NCBI RefSeq assembly: GCF_002234675.1
Contig: NC_019862.2
Span: 20,518,160 to 20,582,159 of the forward strand
DNA length: 64,000 nucleotides
Origin: Oryzias latipes
Lineage: Eukaryota > Chordata > Actinopteri > Beloniformes > Adrianichthyidae
Reading direction: 5' to 3'
Part shown: positions 47,508 to 59,789 of the stretch, in pieces
How the letters are laid out: the number at the start of each line of letters is the position of its first letter
Position numbering within the stretch: the stretch's first letter is position 1
Notes under the pieces: generated by a model
Database searches by the model: none
What the model was told of the DNA's origin: nothing
Seen by the model: the letters and a program-made list of their open reading frames with translations, nothing else
Made by a program: the position numbers and the translations under genes

Positions 47508-48420
47508 TTGGGGTTTCCAGCTCATATTCTGCATACGTGTTCCTGTATATCATTCCAGACACTTGGTTGTGGCACTCTATGCATGCCTTCCCTGCCAGCT
47601 TTTCCTGAGCTGCCAGGATGAGTGCTTCAGTGATGTCCTGTAGGCCAGCCCTCTCTAGCTACTGGTAGTACTTCTTGATATCAGTCACTTCAGTTATGGT
47701 CTGGTGGTACATCCCATGCAGGGGATCGTCCTCCCATGAGGATCTGTTCTCCAGAACCGCGTCCTCTGCTCTCCATTGCCACTTTCAGGTTGTGCATCAC
47801 TTAACCGTTGTAACTGGTGTCAGGGTTTTCTGGTGTTCATTCTCGACATGATCTTGTCTCTCAGGACAGTTGCTGCCTCGCTCAGTGTAACATTAGTTAT
47901 TGGGGCTGTGGTTCCCAAGTTGGAGTTGGGTGTGTGGTATAGCCTCCTCTCTGACCTGCTGTTCTGGCAACACCGTGGTGTTGCATTTGAGTTGTACCGC
48001 TTCAGTCTCAAGTTGTGATAAGCGTTGCCGTTTGTGGATGTTGGAACGTTGAGCTATTAGTTGTTTGGCAGTTAACCTTGATTGTGAGTTTCGAAACAGT
48101 CATTCACTCCACATTCTCAGGGTGTAACCTCTCTGAGGAGGATTACATGCGTAGTAGCATAGTAGCGTAGTAGCAACAGAACCTTGTTCTCTCTACTAGT
48201 CCATTTTCGTCTTGTTCCAGTTGCCCACTTTCAGTCAGGGTGCTCTGGTTCCCCATCACCTGATGCAGACGTCTGAGCCGCCATGACATGTGGTTTATTG
48301 TCTCTGATGGGTTTTGAGGTAGGCAGTAGCGTTAAGGGTTCTTGCCCAAGGGCCCGCACTGGATTATGTTAATAGTTTGCCATTGTTATGGTAATTCCCC
48401 CATTAACAGTTCATTCTGCA
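47508..48420 (-). mobile_element. R2/R4-like LINE fragment
   Basis: The minus-strand sequence continues the YAEYELETP block seen at 37989 (CATATTCTGCATACGTG region) and runs on for about 0.9 kb with frameshifts. The part from 47820 contains a frame with PHTQLQLG-like words. A dead copy; the family call rests on the conserved C-terminal block. Confidence 0.55.
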
Positions 48421-48439
48421 GATAGATGAATGAATGGAT

Positions 48440-48675
48440 GGATAGATGAATGGCATATGGCTTATACTTATATAGCGCTTTTCTATCTACAAGGCCCAAA
48501 GCGCTTTACAGTCACAGACCCAGTCACACACACATTCACACACTGGTGGCGGCTCCGCTGCCGAACACTGGCGCCAACCCACTCCAGGGGCAAGGTGGGG
48601 TTCAGTGTCTTGCCCAAGGACAGATGGACTCATGGGCGTGCAAGGCGGGAATCGAACCTGTATTCTTATGATAAT
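48440..48675 (-). mobile_element. SINE, split by the RTE insertion (left part)
   Basis: The same tRNA-derived SINE as at 45514: tail ATATGGCTTATACTTATATAG, body CACTGGTGGCGGCTCCGCTG, B box complement GGGAATCGAACCTG. It is interrupted after ATTCTTATGATAAT; the remaining tRNA-like head lies at 51690-51740. Confidence 0.88.
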
Positions 48676-51600
48676 CTAGCCACAGGGGTCGCAAGCCAGT
48701 TGCCTCTGTGCCGGTCCCAAGCCCGGATAAATAGAGAGGGTTGCGTCAGAAGGGGAATCCGGCGTAAAAATTGCCAAAATAACCATGCGAATCATCCACA
48801 ACACTTTAGACATACCGGATCGGTCGAGGCCCGGGTTAACAACGACCGCCACCGATGCTGTTAACCTACAGGGTGTCGGTGGAAATTTGACTACTGTTGG
48901 TCGAAGAAAGAGGGGAGGCAGAAGGGCCCGTGGCCAGAGAGAGAAGGGAAAAGGCAGGAACATAGGTTTGAGAATAGGGACTCTTAACGTTGGCACAATG
49001 ACAGGGAAAGGCAGAGAGCTGGCAGACATGATGGAGAGAAGGAAGGTAGATGTACTGTGTGTGCAGGAGACAAGGTGGAAGGGCAGCAAGGCACGTAGTA
49101 TTGGAGGAGGATACAAACTGTTCTATCATGGTGTTGATAGGAAGAGAAACGGGGTAGGTGTGATTCTGAAGGGGGAGTTTGTAAACAGTGTTGTAGAGGT
49201 GAAAAGAGTCTCAGACAGGATGATGAGCCTAAAGTTAGAAATTGAAGGGGTGATGGTGAATGTAGTCAGTGGGTATGCGCCACAGGTTGGCTGTGAGTTA
49301 GAAGTGAAGGAGAGATTCTGGAGTGAGTTGGATGAGGTCATAGAGAGTTTCCCCAGAGGAGAGAGAGTTGTTATTGGAGCAGACTTTAATGGGCATGTTG
49401 GTGAGGGCAATAGAGGTGATGAGGAGGTGATGGGCAGGTTTGGTGTGAAGGAAAGGAATCTGGAGGGACAGATGGTGGTGGACTTTGCGAAGAGGATGGA
49501 AATGGCTGTAGTCAACACTTACTTCCAGAAGAGAGAGGAACATAGAGTGACATACAGAAGTGGAGGTAGGAGTACCCAGGTGGACTACATCCTATGTAGA
49601 CGAGGTCATTTGAGAGAGGTTATTGACTGCAAAGTGGTGGTAGGAGAGAGTGTAGCCAGACAGCACCGCATGGTGGTGTGTAAGATGACTCTGGAGGTCA
49701 GGAAGAAGAAGAGAGGGAAAACAGAAAAGAAGACCAAGTGGTGGAAGCTACAGAATGAAGAAACTTGTGAGGAATTTAGGCAGAAGTTGAGACAGGTCCT
49801 GGGTGGTCAGGATGAGCTTCCAGATGACTGGGAAACTACAGCAGAAATTATCAGGGAAACAGGTAGGAAGGTGCTAGGTGTGTCATCTGGAAAGAGGAAA
49901 GACGGTAAAGAGACTTGGTGGTGGAATGAGGAAGTACAGGAATGCGTCCAGAGGAAGAGGTTGGCTAAAAAGAAGTGGGATGTAGAAAGGACTGAGGAAG
50001 GTAGACAGGAGTACAAGGAAGCGCAGCGTAGAGTGAAGAGAGAGGTGGCAAAGGCCAAACAGAAAGCTTACGATGAGCTATATGACAGGTTAGACACAAA
50101 GGAAGGAGAGAAGGACTTGTACAGGCTAGCCAGACAGAGAGACAGAGATGGGAAGGACGTGCAACAGATAAGGGTGATTAAGGACAGAGATGGAAAGGTG
50201 CTAACAACCCAGGAGAGTGTACAGAAAAGATGGAAGGAGTATTTTGAGGAGCTGATGAACGTGGAAAATGACAGGGAAAGAAGGGAGGAAGATGTGGTTG
50301 TTGTGGAGCAGGAAGTAGCAGAGATTGGAAAGGATGAGGTTAGGAAGGCTCTGAAAAGGATGAAGAGCGGAAAGGCCGTTGGTCCTGATGACGTACCTGT
50401 GGAGGTATGGAAGTGCTTAGGAGAGACAGCAGTGGAATTTCTAACGAGGCTGTTCAATAGGATTTTAGAGAGTGAGAAGATGCCTGAGGAATGGAGGAGA
50501 AGCGTTCTGGTTCCGATCTTTAAGAACAAGGAGTAGTATGGTTTCATGCCCCGTAAGAGCACCACTGATGCCATTTTTGCTTTGAGAATGTTGATGGAAA
50601 AGTACAGAGAAGGTCAGAAGGAGCTGCATTGTGTGTTCGTAGATTTAGAGAAGGCGTATGACAGGGTGCCGAGGGAGGAGCTGTGGTACTGTATGAGGTC
50701 GTCTGGAGTGGCAGAGAAGTATGTCAGAGTAGTTCAGGACATGTATGAGAGAAGTATGACGGTGGTGAGATGTGCTGTAGGTCAGACAGAGGAGTTCAAG
50801 GTGGAGGTGGGACTACACCAAGGATCAGCTTTGAGTCCTTTTTTGTTTGCTATGCTGATGGACAGGCTGACAGACGAGGTAAGACAGGAATCTCCCTGGA
50901 CAATGATGTTTGCGGATGACATTGTAATTTGCAGTGAGAGTAGAGAGCAGGTGGAGGAACAGCTAGAGAGGTGGAGGTTTGCTCTGGAAAGAAGAGGCAT
51001 GAAGGTCAGTCGTAGTAAGACAGAATACATGTGTCTGAACGAGAGGGATCAAGGTAGAAGTATTAGGTTACAGGGGGCTGAGGTGAAGAAGGTGCAGGAG
51101 TTTAAGTACTTGGGGTCAACAGTTCAGTGTGATGGAGAGTGTGGAAAAGAGGTGAAGAGGCGAGTGCAGGCAGGTTGGAGCGGGTGGAGGAAAGTGTCAG
51201 GAGTGTTGTGTGACAGAAGGGTGTCAGCAAGACTCAAAGGAAAGGTGTACAAGACAGTGGTGAGACCAGCTCTGCTCTATAGGTTAGAGACGGTAGCAGT
51301 GAGACAGAGACAAGAAGATGATTTGGAGGTAGCGGAGATGAAGATGTTGAGGTTCTCCTTAGGAGTGACCAGGTTAGACAGGATAAGGAACGAGTACATC
51401 AGAGGGACGGCTCATGTTGCCTGTGTTAGCGACAAAGTCAGAGAAGCCAGACTGAGATGGTTTGGACATGTTCAGAGGAGGGATAGTGGATATATTGGTA
51501 GAAGGATGTTGGAGATGGAGCTGCCTGGCAGGAGGGCAAGAGGACGGCCAAAGAGGAGATATATGGTTGTCTTAACAGAGGACATGAAGTTGGCTAATGT

Positions 51601-51689
51601 TAGGGTAGAAGATGTCCATGATAGAGTGAGGTGGAAAAGGATGATTCGCTGTGGCGACCCCTGATGGGAAAAGCCGAAAGAGAAAGAAG
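48676..51689 (+). mobile_element. Nearly full-length RTE-clade LINE, 14-bp TSD
   Basis: Starts with the typical RTE 5' end (CTAGCCACAGGGGTCGCAAG ... GCCCGGATAAATAGAGAGG) and ends GGGAAAAGCCGAAAGAGAAA. The direct repeat ATTCTTATGATAAT flanks it (48662-48675, 51690-51703). It is 3,014 bp long and inserted in a SINE. High integrity and a perfect target duplication indicate a recent insertion. Confidence 0.95.
48785..51664 (+). pseudogene. RTE endonuclease/reverse transcriptase ORF with one stop
   Basis: A single reading frame of 959 codons, interrupted only by TAG at 50534-50536. The N-terminal part is an APE endonuclease (LRIGTLNVGTMTG, VQETRW, GADFNGHVG, STQVDYIL). The middle is a charged linker. 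The reverse transcriptase has VFVDLEKAYDRVPR, LHQGSALSPFLF and MFADDIVI. The C-terminus has LRWFGHVQRR and ends DRVRWKRMIRCGDP. Between FKNK and YGFMPRKST about 40 residues normal for RTE proteins are missing, so an in-frame deletion removed part of the first RT block. The same family gave rise to CFDP2-like database names; this is a transposon ORF, not a host gene. Confidence 0.92.
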
Positions 51690-51745
51690 ATTCTTATGAT
51701 AATGGGTCGACCGCCCTACCGCTGCCCCACGGCCGCCCCATATAC
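51690..51745 (-). mobile_element. SINE, right part (tRNA-like head)
   Basis: Second copy of the target ATTCTTATGATAAT, then GGGTCGACCGCCCTACCGC and CCACGGCCGCCCC, completing the SINE at 48440. Confidence 0.85.
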
Positions 51746-51750
51746 GGCCA

Positions 51751-51751
51751 T

Positions 51752-51799
<48 letters not shown>

Positions 51800-51822
51800 G
51801 GCAGACAGACAGACAGATAGAT
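51751..51822. repeat. (ACAG)n microsatellite
   Basis: About 16 GACA/ACAG tetranucleotides in tandem with one GGCA variant. Confidence 0.95.
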
Positions 51823-52937
51823 GACAATAGGGGTGTGATTATATAAATTGGCTTCTTCGTGCTCTCTTTCAAGCAACAAATTCCAACTGTGCATGACTTC
51901 AATTGTTAACCCTTTTTTAGGAATCAAGTGTACCATGTGTGAACTGACTGTATTACAAATCACAATATTTATTTATGGTCATGAGTAATTATATTGTCAA
52001 GATCCTGGCATAATCTTTTTTTATTTCTATTCATTTTAGTATTCAAGTGATTTTAATACTTGAAAAAAAATTATTAAATCAAATCAAATCAAGTATATTT
52101 TAAAAAAAATATACACAAGTAAAAAATGCTTTAATCAAAATCTACTAAAGAAAAAATTTGTAGCCTGGAAAAACTACATTAAAATGATTAAACAGCTTGG
52201 CAAAGAGCTTAAGCATGACTCATAATGATTGGATTATTATAGATGTCAAATGTGCGTTTCTGTTTTTTAAGGTTATTTAGGTAGGGTTTTTCAATATTTT
52301 TCATTTTTGATACTTGCTTAGAGTGACACAACAGGGCTAGGATAAGTTTTCCCTTTAAAAGTTGAGGAACAGCCAAAGAAGCCAATCCAGGTTTGTGTAC
52401 ATCCAACCATCTGCACACTAATTTAATTAATTCCACATGAGCTGCAGAGGACATGCTCAGAACTGATCTGCAGGTTTTCTTCTTTTGTTACTTTCATGAT
52501 GTCAAACTAAGAACAAATCCGTTGAAATTCGTTGATTTCAGTTATTTGTGGCATTTTTTTTAGAATTGTTTAGCATTCAGGACTGCATGCAGGAGACAAA
52601 ATTGTAGAAGCTCTGCTGTTAAAAAGGCGTTTGTCTTAATGAGTGGTTTTCCCTTTTCCCCAGTGCACTTTGACCCCCAGACAGTCAGAGCCAGGCATTG
52701 GCCCGCAGTGCAGCAGATAGCGCCTGTTTACTCATCCTTTTGGAGAGAGGGGAAAGTCCAGCATATGTCTCACATATCTGTTCAAACGCCATCCGTAAAA
52801 ACTAGGGTAACCAGTTTTTGGAAAGGACAATCTACGGACCAGTATATGTAAAAAATCTATCTGGATAGTTTTGTCCCTGTGGGTAAGATCAGGCTTTTTG
52901 TTGGATCAAGACTGTGAGTGTGTGTGTGTTTTAGAGG
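51823..52937. other. Upstream region of gene 3; nothing firm
   Basis: AT-rich sequence between the microsatellite and gene 3. A TATA-like word TATATGTAAAAA lies about 95 bp before the start codon but is weak. No other gene or recognised repeat. Confidence 0.4.
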
Positions 52938-55900
52938 ATGAGTGGGTTCCTGCTGGTCCTTTGTCTTGCTTTGTGGCACCAGGGGGGGACAGCAGGGCCC
53001 GACCCGCCAGGCTGCAGCAGCCCTGATGCGGTGAGGGTGGCAGAAGAGGCTCTGGAAAAGATTAACCAGGACAGAACAAGCGGATACATCCTGAGCCTCA
53101 ACAGACTGTATGATGTCTCCCACACGCCACAACAGGTTTGGGTGCTTTCTGAAATATGGATACATGTGCAAAGATAAAATTCTGCTAGTTTATGACACGT
53201 ACAGGTTTAAAGTCTAACATTGGATCGGATTTCTACCAGTCCTTGATTAAGAAATTTGAAAACCTAAGATGATTGGTTAGCAGCAACTATACTCAGGTTA
53301 GGCCACGCCCCAAGGAATGCATGACTTTAGGTCCTGAAGCAGCCAAAGGGAGGCGTTTCATCATTAATATACTTTTCACAAAGTTTGTAAAAAGTTGCAA
53401 TGTTACCTAAAACTGCATTTGTATTCTGTTTTTTTTATCCAATTGAGCAAGTTATCGTGTAAGTGTAAAAAAGATGAACCGTCACATACAAGACACTAGT
53501 AATGAAGCTGGAAATGTTGTGGTAAAAAAAGGGGTAACAGCTTAAAAGTCTTCTATCTTCAAATAATGCCTTCAGCAGATGGAAACAATGAAAACCTTAG
53601 TAGAAGAAAAAAGTGTTAAAATCTTCTTTTTTTTTTAAACATCCTATGTTACTGAATTTTGAAACAAATTGTGTTTTCACAGGAGCAAAGAGGGTCACAC
53701 TACACTCTGACCATTGATGTCATAGAAACAAAATGTCATATCAGCAGCAAGAAAGCTTGGAAACAATGTCAAGTCAGAGGCGTTGATAAAGTTCCAGTGA
53801 GTAAAATGTAGATTTGCAGCATTTTTAATAGAAAGGTGGTAATAACAGACTGCTAAAAAAACTGTGTGAACCATTATCTTTATTAAATTAGCTTCATTTT
53901 AATGATTTTTGCCTTAAAAAAAAAACAAATTTAAAAAGCAGCATGATTAAAGTTAAAAAAGATTTGTTCATCATTTTGGACTTGTCCAGTAAAAGAAAGC
54001 TCATGTAAGCTATGATTAACCATGCACATTAAGTATAGACTTGTGGAAAATGAAACAGGAAAAAGTTTTAATTTTAATAAAATCCACCAAAATAAAACAC
54101 AAATTCAGCACCCAACAGATAAAGCGTACAATTTTTCTTTCAGTTAGATTTTGTTATTTTTATGTAGGTTTTTTTAAAGGCCTTAAGGCATTTTATCCCT
54201 CTGTTTAAGTTGATAAGTCTATGTTGTATTTTAATATTTAGTTAGAGGTTATTAATAAGTTTGGTGTGAATAAAACTAAGAAAGAAACTCAAACACTACT
54301 GCATTCCCAAAATGTAGTAAATAAAAGCAATCATATTTACCTTTTGGCATATTGATTGATTGGCACAGTTTGTTTGGCAGAGAGTTTTATGCCAGATGCC
54401 CTTCCTGACTCAACCCTGTAATTTAGCCGGGCTCGGGACCAGCACAGGGAGACCTAAACTTGGGCCCCGTTGTGGCTACATAATTTGGCAGTAGCACGAG
54501 GGGTCTTGCCTGGAGTCCCACACTGGGTGAAGCTCATCACACCCCCTGGGAAATGATTGGCTAAATCCAGTGTGGGCCTTTATACAAGAGCCTTCCCCCT
54601 TAAGTAAATGAAGACAACAATAAGGAAAAAAAACATTAAAGTAATTTTTAATCACCTGGAAAATAATCAATTCTTTTTTTCCTGAGTCTTTTGACTTACT
54701 GTTTCTTTATGTCTTAACATGAACATATGTCCTTCAGGTGTATGGAGAGTGTCAGGTATCAGTGTTTGTTGATCCTCAAGTGAAACTTCAAAGCTACTCC
54801 TGTGTCCTGCGTGAAGGTAATCAAAGCATCAACCAGGTACCTTACTGATTATGGCTGCCGAGAGAAAAGCTGGGATGGATAAGCATTTGTCCTTAAATCA
54901 CAGGAAAAACATGTGTCAATCAAAACAGATTGATCTTCTGGTCCAACACTAATTTTGTGTGTTAAGTCGGTGTATCTGGGTTTCTATAAAAAGTACTTAA
55001 TGCAAAACAAGACCCTCTGTGAATAATTCACTTAAATAAATTATAAAAATAAGAAGCTATAGTCATATTAATTAAAATAATATAGATCCATGCGCAATCT
55101 GTCAGTTTCCTCATACTTCCAATACATGCTTGTGTTCAGTTCCAGCTACCGCAGTGGTGGACGTCTGTCCTGACTGCCCCACGGCTGAAAACTTGAACGA
55201 CCCGATTATCGTGGAGACCGCCAACATCTCCCTCAAACGATTTAACGAAGAAAGCTCTCTGGCCAACTACTTCACCCTGGAAAACATTACTAAAGCCAGT
55301 TCACAGGTAGAGAAATTGTAGAGCCAGTGCGATGGGACACTAATGAAACTGAAGGTGTGCTGTAGCGGGGAAATAAGTAAAAACATGCAAGGGTCCTCAA
55401 GGCAGCATTGTCAGATATTGTCATGCTTTGTGTGTCTTTTCAGTGGGTTGTCTGGCCCTCTTACTTTGTGGAGTTCACCATTCTTGAGACAGTGTGTTCC
55501 AAGAAAGCAGATCCTAGTGAGCTGAGCAGCTGTCCAACAATGAACTGTCAGTTTGCTGTGAGTTAAACATAAACCAACGTTTGAAAACCTCCAATTCACC
55601 TCTTATTTTGTGCCACTTTTTATAAATTTGTTTATCTTACTTTCTTAATGCAGCTCAAAACTCAAAATACATCAATGTTGCACTCATTTTTAAGGACACG
55701 TAACATCTTTTCGATTTCGTCCCTTGCAGCACAGAGGCTTCTGTTTGGGAACTCATGTTGCTCTTGAGGAGGAATTTGAAACCATAAACCCTGTTGAGAG
55801 AAAAGGTGGCTCTTTAAGGAATCACAAACCTGTCGAGGTGAAGTGTGAGATCTATGAACCTCAGGTTTGTAGCTTATTTCCAGAAAAGAATGAAAATGAT

Positions 55901-57339
55901 ACAAAAAATGAAAAACAACAACGGGCAATGCTGTTTTTTCCAGTGTCCTAATGTGTCAGATTTTCATGAAAATTAATACAAATTAATATAAATGCAACAC
56001 TCCCAATTCTCATGAGATGAACTCAAAGATATGAAACCTTTTCTAGAAACACAAAATAACAATATTTCTCTGAAATATTGTTCACAAATCTGTCTAAATC
56101 TGTTTAGACAGCAGGACTATTGCACAGGTGTGCCTTAGACCTGCCACATCAAAAGGTCACTGTGAAACGTGCAGTTTTGTTTAATTGGGTGTCTGCATCA
56201 AAAATCCAAAACCAGTCAGCGTCAATCAACAACCTGATCAACTGTATGCCAAGAAGATGTGTTTGCATGCCGCAAATGGTGGTCACATCAGATACTGACC
56301 GGTTTTCAGAGACACCCCATCTAACTAAAATGTCACATTTCAGAGCGACCTTTTATTAATAATAATAATAATAATGGATTGGATTTATCTGCGCTTTTCA
56401 AGACACCCAAAGCGCTTACATTGTGTCCATTATTCATTCACTCCTCATTCATACTTGGTGATGGTAAGCTACGGTTGTAGCCACAGCTGCCCTGGGGCAG
56501 ACTGACAGATATTGTATTTAATTAAGACACACCTGTGCAGTAGTCCTGCTTTCTAAACAGCATCTTGAAATGGCACACCTGTGAGACAGGATGAATCATC
56601 TCAACAAAGGAGAAGTGCTCACTTGACAGATTTGTGAACAATATTTCAGAGGAATAGTTATTTTGTGCCTGTAAAAAATCTGGAATGAAATGGGAGCAAA
56701 AGCAAAACTGTTGGGTTTATTTTTTTGTTTAGTGTGTATATATTTTCAAACTTTTCTCATGTTTTTCCACGTTAAGCCCACAAAAGTTTTGCACATTTAG
56801 GCTGTTAAGGTTATTGTTTTTGCATTGACAAATGAAAGCTTAGTGATTAAAATATCCGCTCATAACAGATTTTTTGAATTGCTTATTTATATGCCACTTA
56901 GTTTTTGTGCTGCACCCAATTGTAAGATTGAAACTGTGAGACTTAACCAAAGTAAAGGCAATTCAATGTTGTGTTGTGTTTATATTTAATCACGTGAAAA
57001 GTTATCAGCACTCCTATGTCAGATGTCCAAAAACCAATGGAGGCTGAGTTTTGTCAATGATGCTGACTCTTTCTTTTTGCTTTGAAGGCTGCTGCTGCAG
57101 AAAAACAGGCCCATGCAACTGCAGGCAGTGGGCATCCTGAGCTTCATGACCACAACCACACACACCTCCATGCACACGAGCATGTGCATTCAGACTCACC
57201 CAGCCCGGCGGCCTCTAACGCCCAAGGTCCCATCGGCACTGTAGTGCATCTGCCTGCCTCACCTCGATCTGCCCCTTTGGCGAGCTCCTGCCCCGGACCC
57301 CGTAGACACAACCTGCACATAGTCAAACTCAAGCTCTGA
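52938..57339 (+). CDS. ahsg: Fetuin-A-like secreted glycoprotein, gene 3
   Basis: Seven coding exons: 52938-53135, 53683-53796, 54738-54816, 55140-55306, 55444-55557, 55730-55864, 57088-57339, all GT-AG and in phase with genes 1 and 2; 352 residues. Signal peptide about 1-19; cystatin-like domain 1 with PVYGEC; CPDCP at 140-144; cystatin-like domain 2 to about 269 with CQFAHRGFC and KCEIYEP. The tail has a short His-rich stretch (about 285-303) and Cys337 in SSCPGPRRH, which resembles the C-terminal CPGR motif of fetuin-A whose Cys pairs with the N-terminal Cys. Fetuin-A binds calcium phosphate in plasma. Family and gene structure are sure; the symbol is my best match, and fetub-like remains possible. 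Introns 2 and 6 hold transposon insertions. Confidence 0.92.
54365..54612 (-). mobile_element. RTE 5'-end-like fragment in gene 3 intron 2
   Basis: The complement (GTGCTGGTCCCGAGCCCGG ... GAGTCAGGAAGGGCATCTGG) resembles the 5' end of the RTE element at 48676. No coding sequence. An old truncated copy or an RTE-derived SINE. Confidence 0.65.
55975..56735. mobile_element. Non-autonomous TIR transposon in gene 3 intron 6
   Basis: The ends form an imperfect inverted repeat of over 100 bp. AATATTGTTCACAAATCTGTC (56077 region) matches the complement of GACAGATTTGTGAACAATAT (56628 region), with related A/T-rich outer parts. A second SINE-like piece is nested inside. No transposase. It resembles Tc/pogo-type fish repeats; the exact ends are uncertain. 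Confidence 0.65.
56355..56510 (-). mobile_element. SINE/LINE tail fragment nested in the TIR transposon
   Basis: An (ATA)n run followed by TGGATTGGATTTATCTGCGC and AAGCGCTTACATTGTGTCC: on the minus strand a SINE body ending in a GCGC...AATCCAATCC(ATT)n tail. Confidence 0.7.
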
Positions 57340-57792
57340 TCGGTCAGACTGAGTCTCAACCCACATGATGTAACCGAAACATAAAGCTACTGTAACTTAT
57401 GGAAACAATCTTTCTCAGAATATTCAGATAACCTTAGATCGATTCAATTTTTTCTCCAAGTTGGAGATTTAAATGAAAACACATAGTCTAATAATTTTTG
57501 CCTTTTTAACACCTTTTTCTATTGGTTTTGATTGCTGACAAAGAAGCTGAATGCTTTTTGAGGCCTTGTCATCCATGTGAAATTACTTATAGGTTGACAA
57601 GCCAAAAAGATATCCTAATGCTGATGATAAATATGTGTTTGAAAGCTCCAAACTGAAGCAAAAACCCTCCTGCGAAAACGTTATGCATCGCAACGTATTT
57701 CTGCTGTGTATGTATACATTTGCCCATGGGTTTTTTAGACATTTAAACACAAATATATCAAATGTTTCACACATGTGTATGTGGTGATTACA

Positions 57793-57798
57793 AATAAA
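57793..57798 (+). terminator. Candidate poly(A) signal of gene 3
   Basis: AATAAA lies about 455 bp after the stop codon. It is the first canonical signal downstream; a CATAAAG at about 57380 is a weaker alternative. Confidence 0.5.
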
Positions 57799-57799
57799 T

Positions 57800-59785
57800 C
57801 TTAGATTTACATATCAAACTGTGGCATAATTATGCACAAACACAGAAAAAAAATCCTAAGCCCTGTAAAGCCCATTACATCAAAGTATTGACAGCAAATT
57901 CATATTTCATTGGAATATTTATGTTTTTTTTAAAATTTGATCAGTTCCACATAGAAAATTGCAAAATGATAATGTTTCTATGAGCTATAGATAGTATGAA
58001 GTATTAGATATTCTGTGATTTGGTAAGGTTTTGCTCACAACAATGTTTGTTTAAGATGAAAAATAATGACATGAGTGTTAAGGAAAAAAAGCACTTTATT
58101 TACCCTTATTTGATACACTAATTTTTAAGATGATGGAACTGTATGAAGTTTTTCATTCTTTCAAAACAGCAAGTAACCACTAAAAATACATAAATGATGA
58201 TTTATTGAGTTTTGAAAACTAGCTAAACCTTTTCCCGCCATAAGTGTTTTTGAGATTTAACGGAAGCAGCCATTTTGAAATAAGCAGCGGGGGGGGGGGG
58301 GGGGGGGGGGTTCTACTGCCCCTAGTGGAATGACAATGAACTACAGCACAAAATCCTGGACCAAATTATAAACAAGAGGTTTTGAGGAAGGTTTGGATCA
58401 TGTTTATAAGATTGTGGTCTCAGAAATGTGTATGACAAATATGAAATGAATAATTATATAAAGTTAATACAAATAGAAATGTAAATTTTCTTTTTGTGAT
58501 GTTTTTTTTTTGGTCATTTGAATAGCTAAAAAAGGGTGGAACAGTCCAAAAGGCCAAAAGTCAGAGCTTTTTGCCAGTCCTTGAATACAGCACACTTGTG
58601 ATACTGGAAGATTTAAAAGTTCCTCACAAAACTTTAAACATCAAAAAGATGTTTTGAAAAGGTACATGCACATTTCCTTGCAAAATGCTAGGCTTGTCCT
58701 TTTAAAGTTAAAGCATCTCAAGTTTAAATCTAATTAGTTTTTATGTTTTAAATATTACAAATCACTACTATAATCTTAATCAGAAGAAGGTTTATAAAAA
58801 AACATTTCAGAAGTTGAGGCACGTAAATAAAGTCAAGTGTCAAATTGTGACAAAGTGTTTCTGGAAGAGTCTTATCTTAAAGCTCTGAGGTCTAAATGAT
58901 TCTGCTGCTTTCTTTAGAGTTATTATTGATTTAATTAATTGGGAAGAGTTTTTTTGTTTGTTTTTTTGGCTTGTGAGTGCCACAATGTTTTGTCATTGCT
59001 CTCATTTATTACAAGGGCTCTGGGTTCTTGATGGGATGGATTTCTGAGTCAAATCTAGTCCCAGCACAACATATTTGTGTTCTTTCTTTGACACTTTTAT
59101 ACACTAAAGCCGGAAATATTCATCACACATGACAGACAGTAGGTCAATGTACAACAATTCAGAGAATGAACAAACTACAACGGGAGAACTAGTCTAAATA
59201 AAAACCCATAATGTTTTTTTGATATTTTTTCCAGCTGTCAATAAAGATGAGGAATAACAGTTGTAGTCGCACACTAGACTGGATTGATTGGAATGGCATA
59301 GGCTAAAAACAAGAAGAAAAAGATTCAGGAACCAATGGATTCAAATAACACTTCAATGTGTGTCTACTTGATGGCACTCTTTACAGCTAGATTTGTCTAT
59401 AAACCTTTTGGAGTTCCTTTTAAGAAATACGCAAGACTCTGTTTTAAAGATTTTCCAGTTCCCTGTACCTCCAGCCTTTATGACTACAAATAGTCTGCAG
59501 TGTATACTAATTGAATTTGCTGCAGAGAAAAAAACGCTCATTGCAGAATTACGGATGTCTCTGAAATTTCATAGAAGAAGAATTCTAACTTTACTTCAGC
59601 AACACTTGCTGACAGGCATCTCAAACAAAAACAAAACAAAAAAAATGTTCTGTTGTCTATTATAAAGAAGCAGAAAAATGATAGTTTGATGAGTAAAATG
59701 AGTCCAACCACACAAAGAATTAACAACAGAAAACAAACCCCAAAAAGGAAAACAATTTTTCACAAAAACAGTTACACATCATAGC
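57800..59785. other. No gene; poly-G tract at 58288-58310
   Basis: AT-rich DNA downstream of gene 3 with a ~22-nt G homopolymer. Nothing else recognised. Confidence 0.5.
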
Positions 59786-59789
59786 TCTG

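Larger units (their letters stand above)
38093..47510 (+). repeat. Segmental duplication, unit 2
   Basis: Collinear with 23995-38092: upstream region, gene 2, 3' flank (45205-45420 matches 34410-34610), GC-rich retroposon copy 2, then the R2/R4-like LINE fragment, which here continues past 47510 instead of being cut. Confidence 0.85.

Noticed and set aside
48785..50536. 583-codon frame as a host gene (endonuclease or CFDP2-like)
   Set aside because: It lies within an RTE element with a target duplication and continues into the RT after a stop codon.
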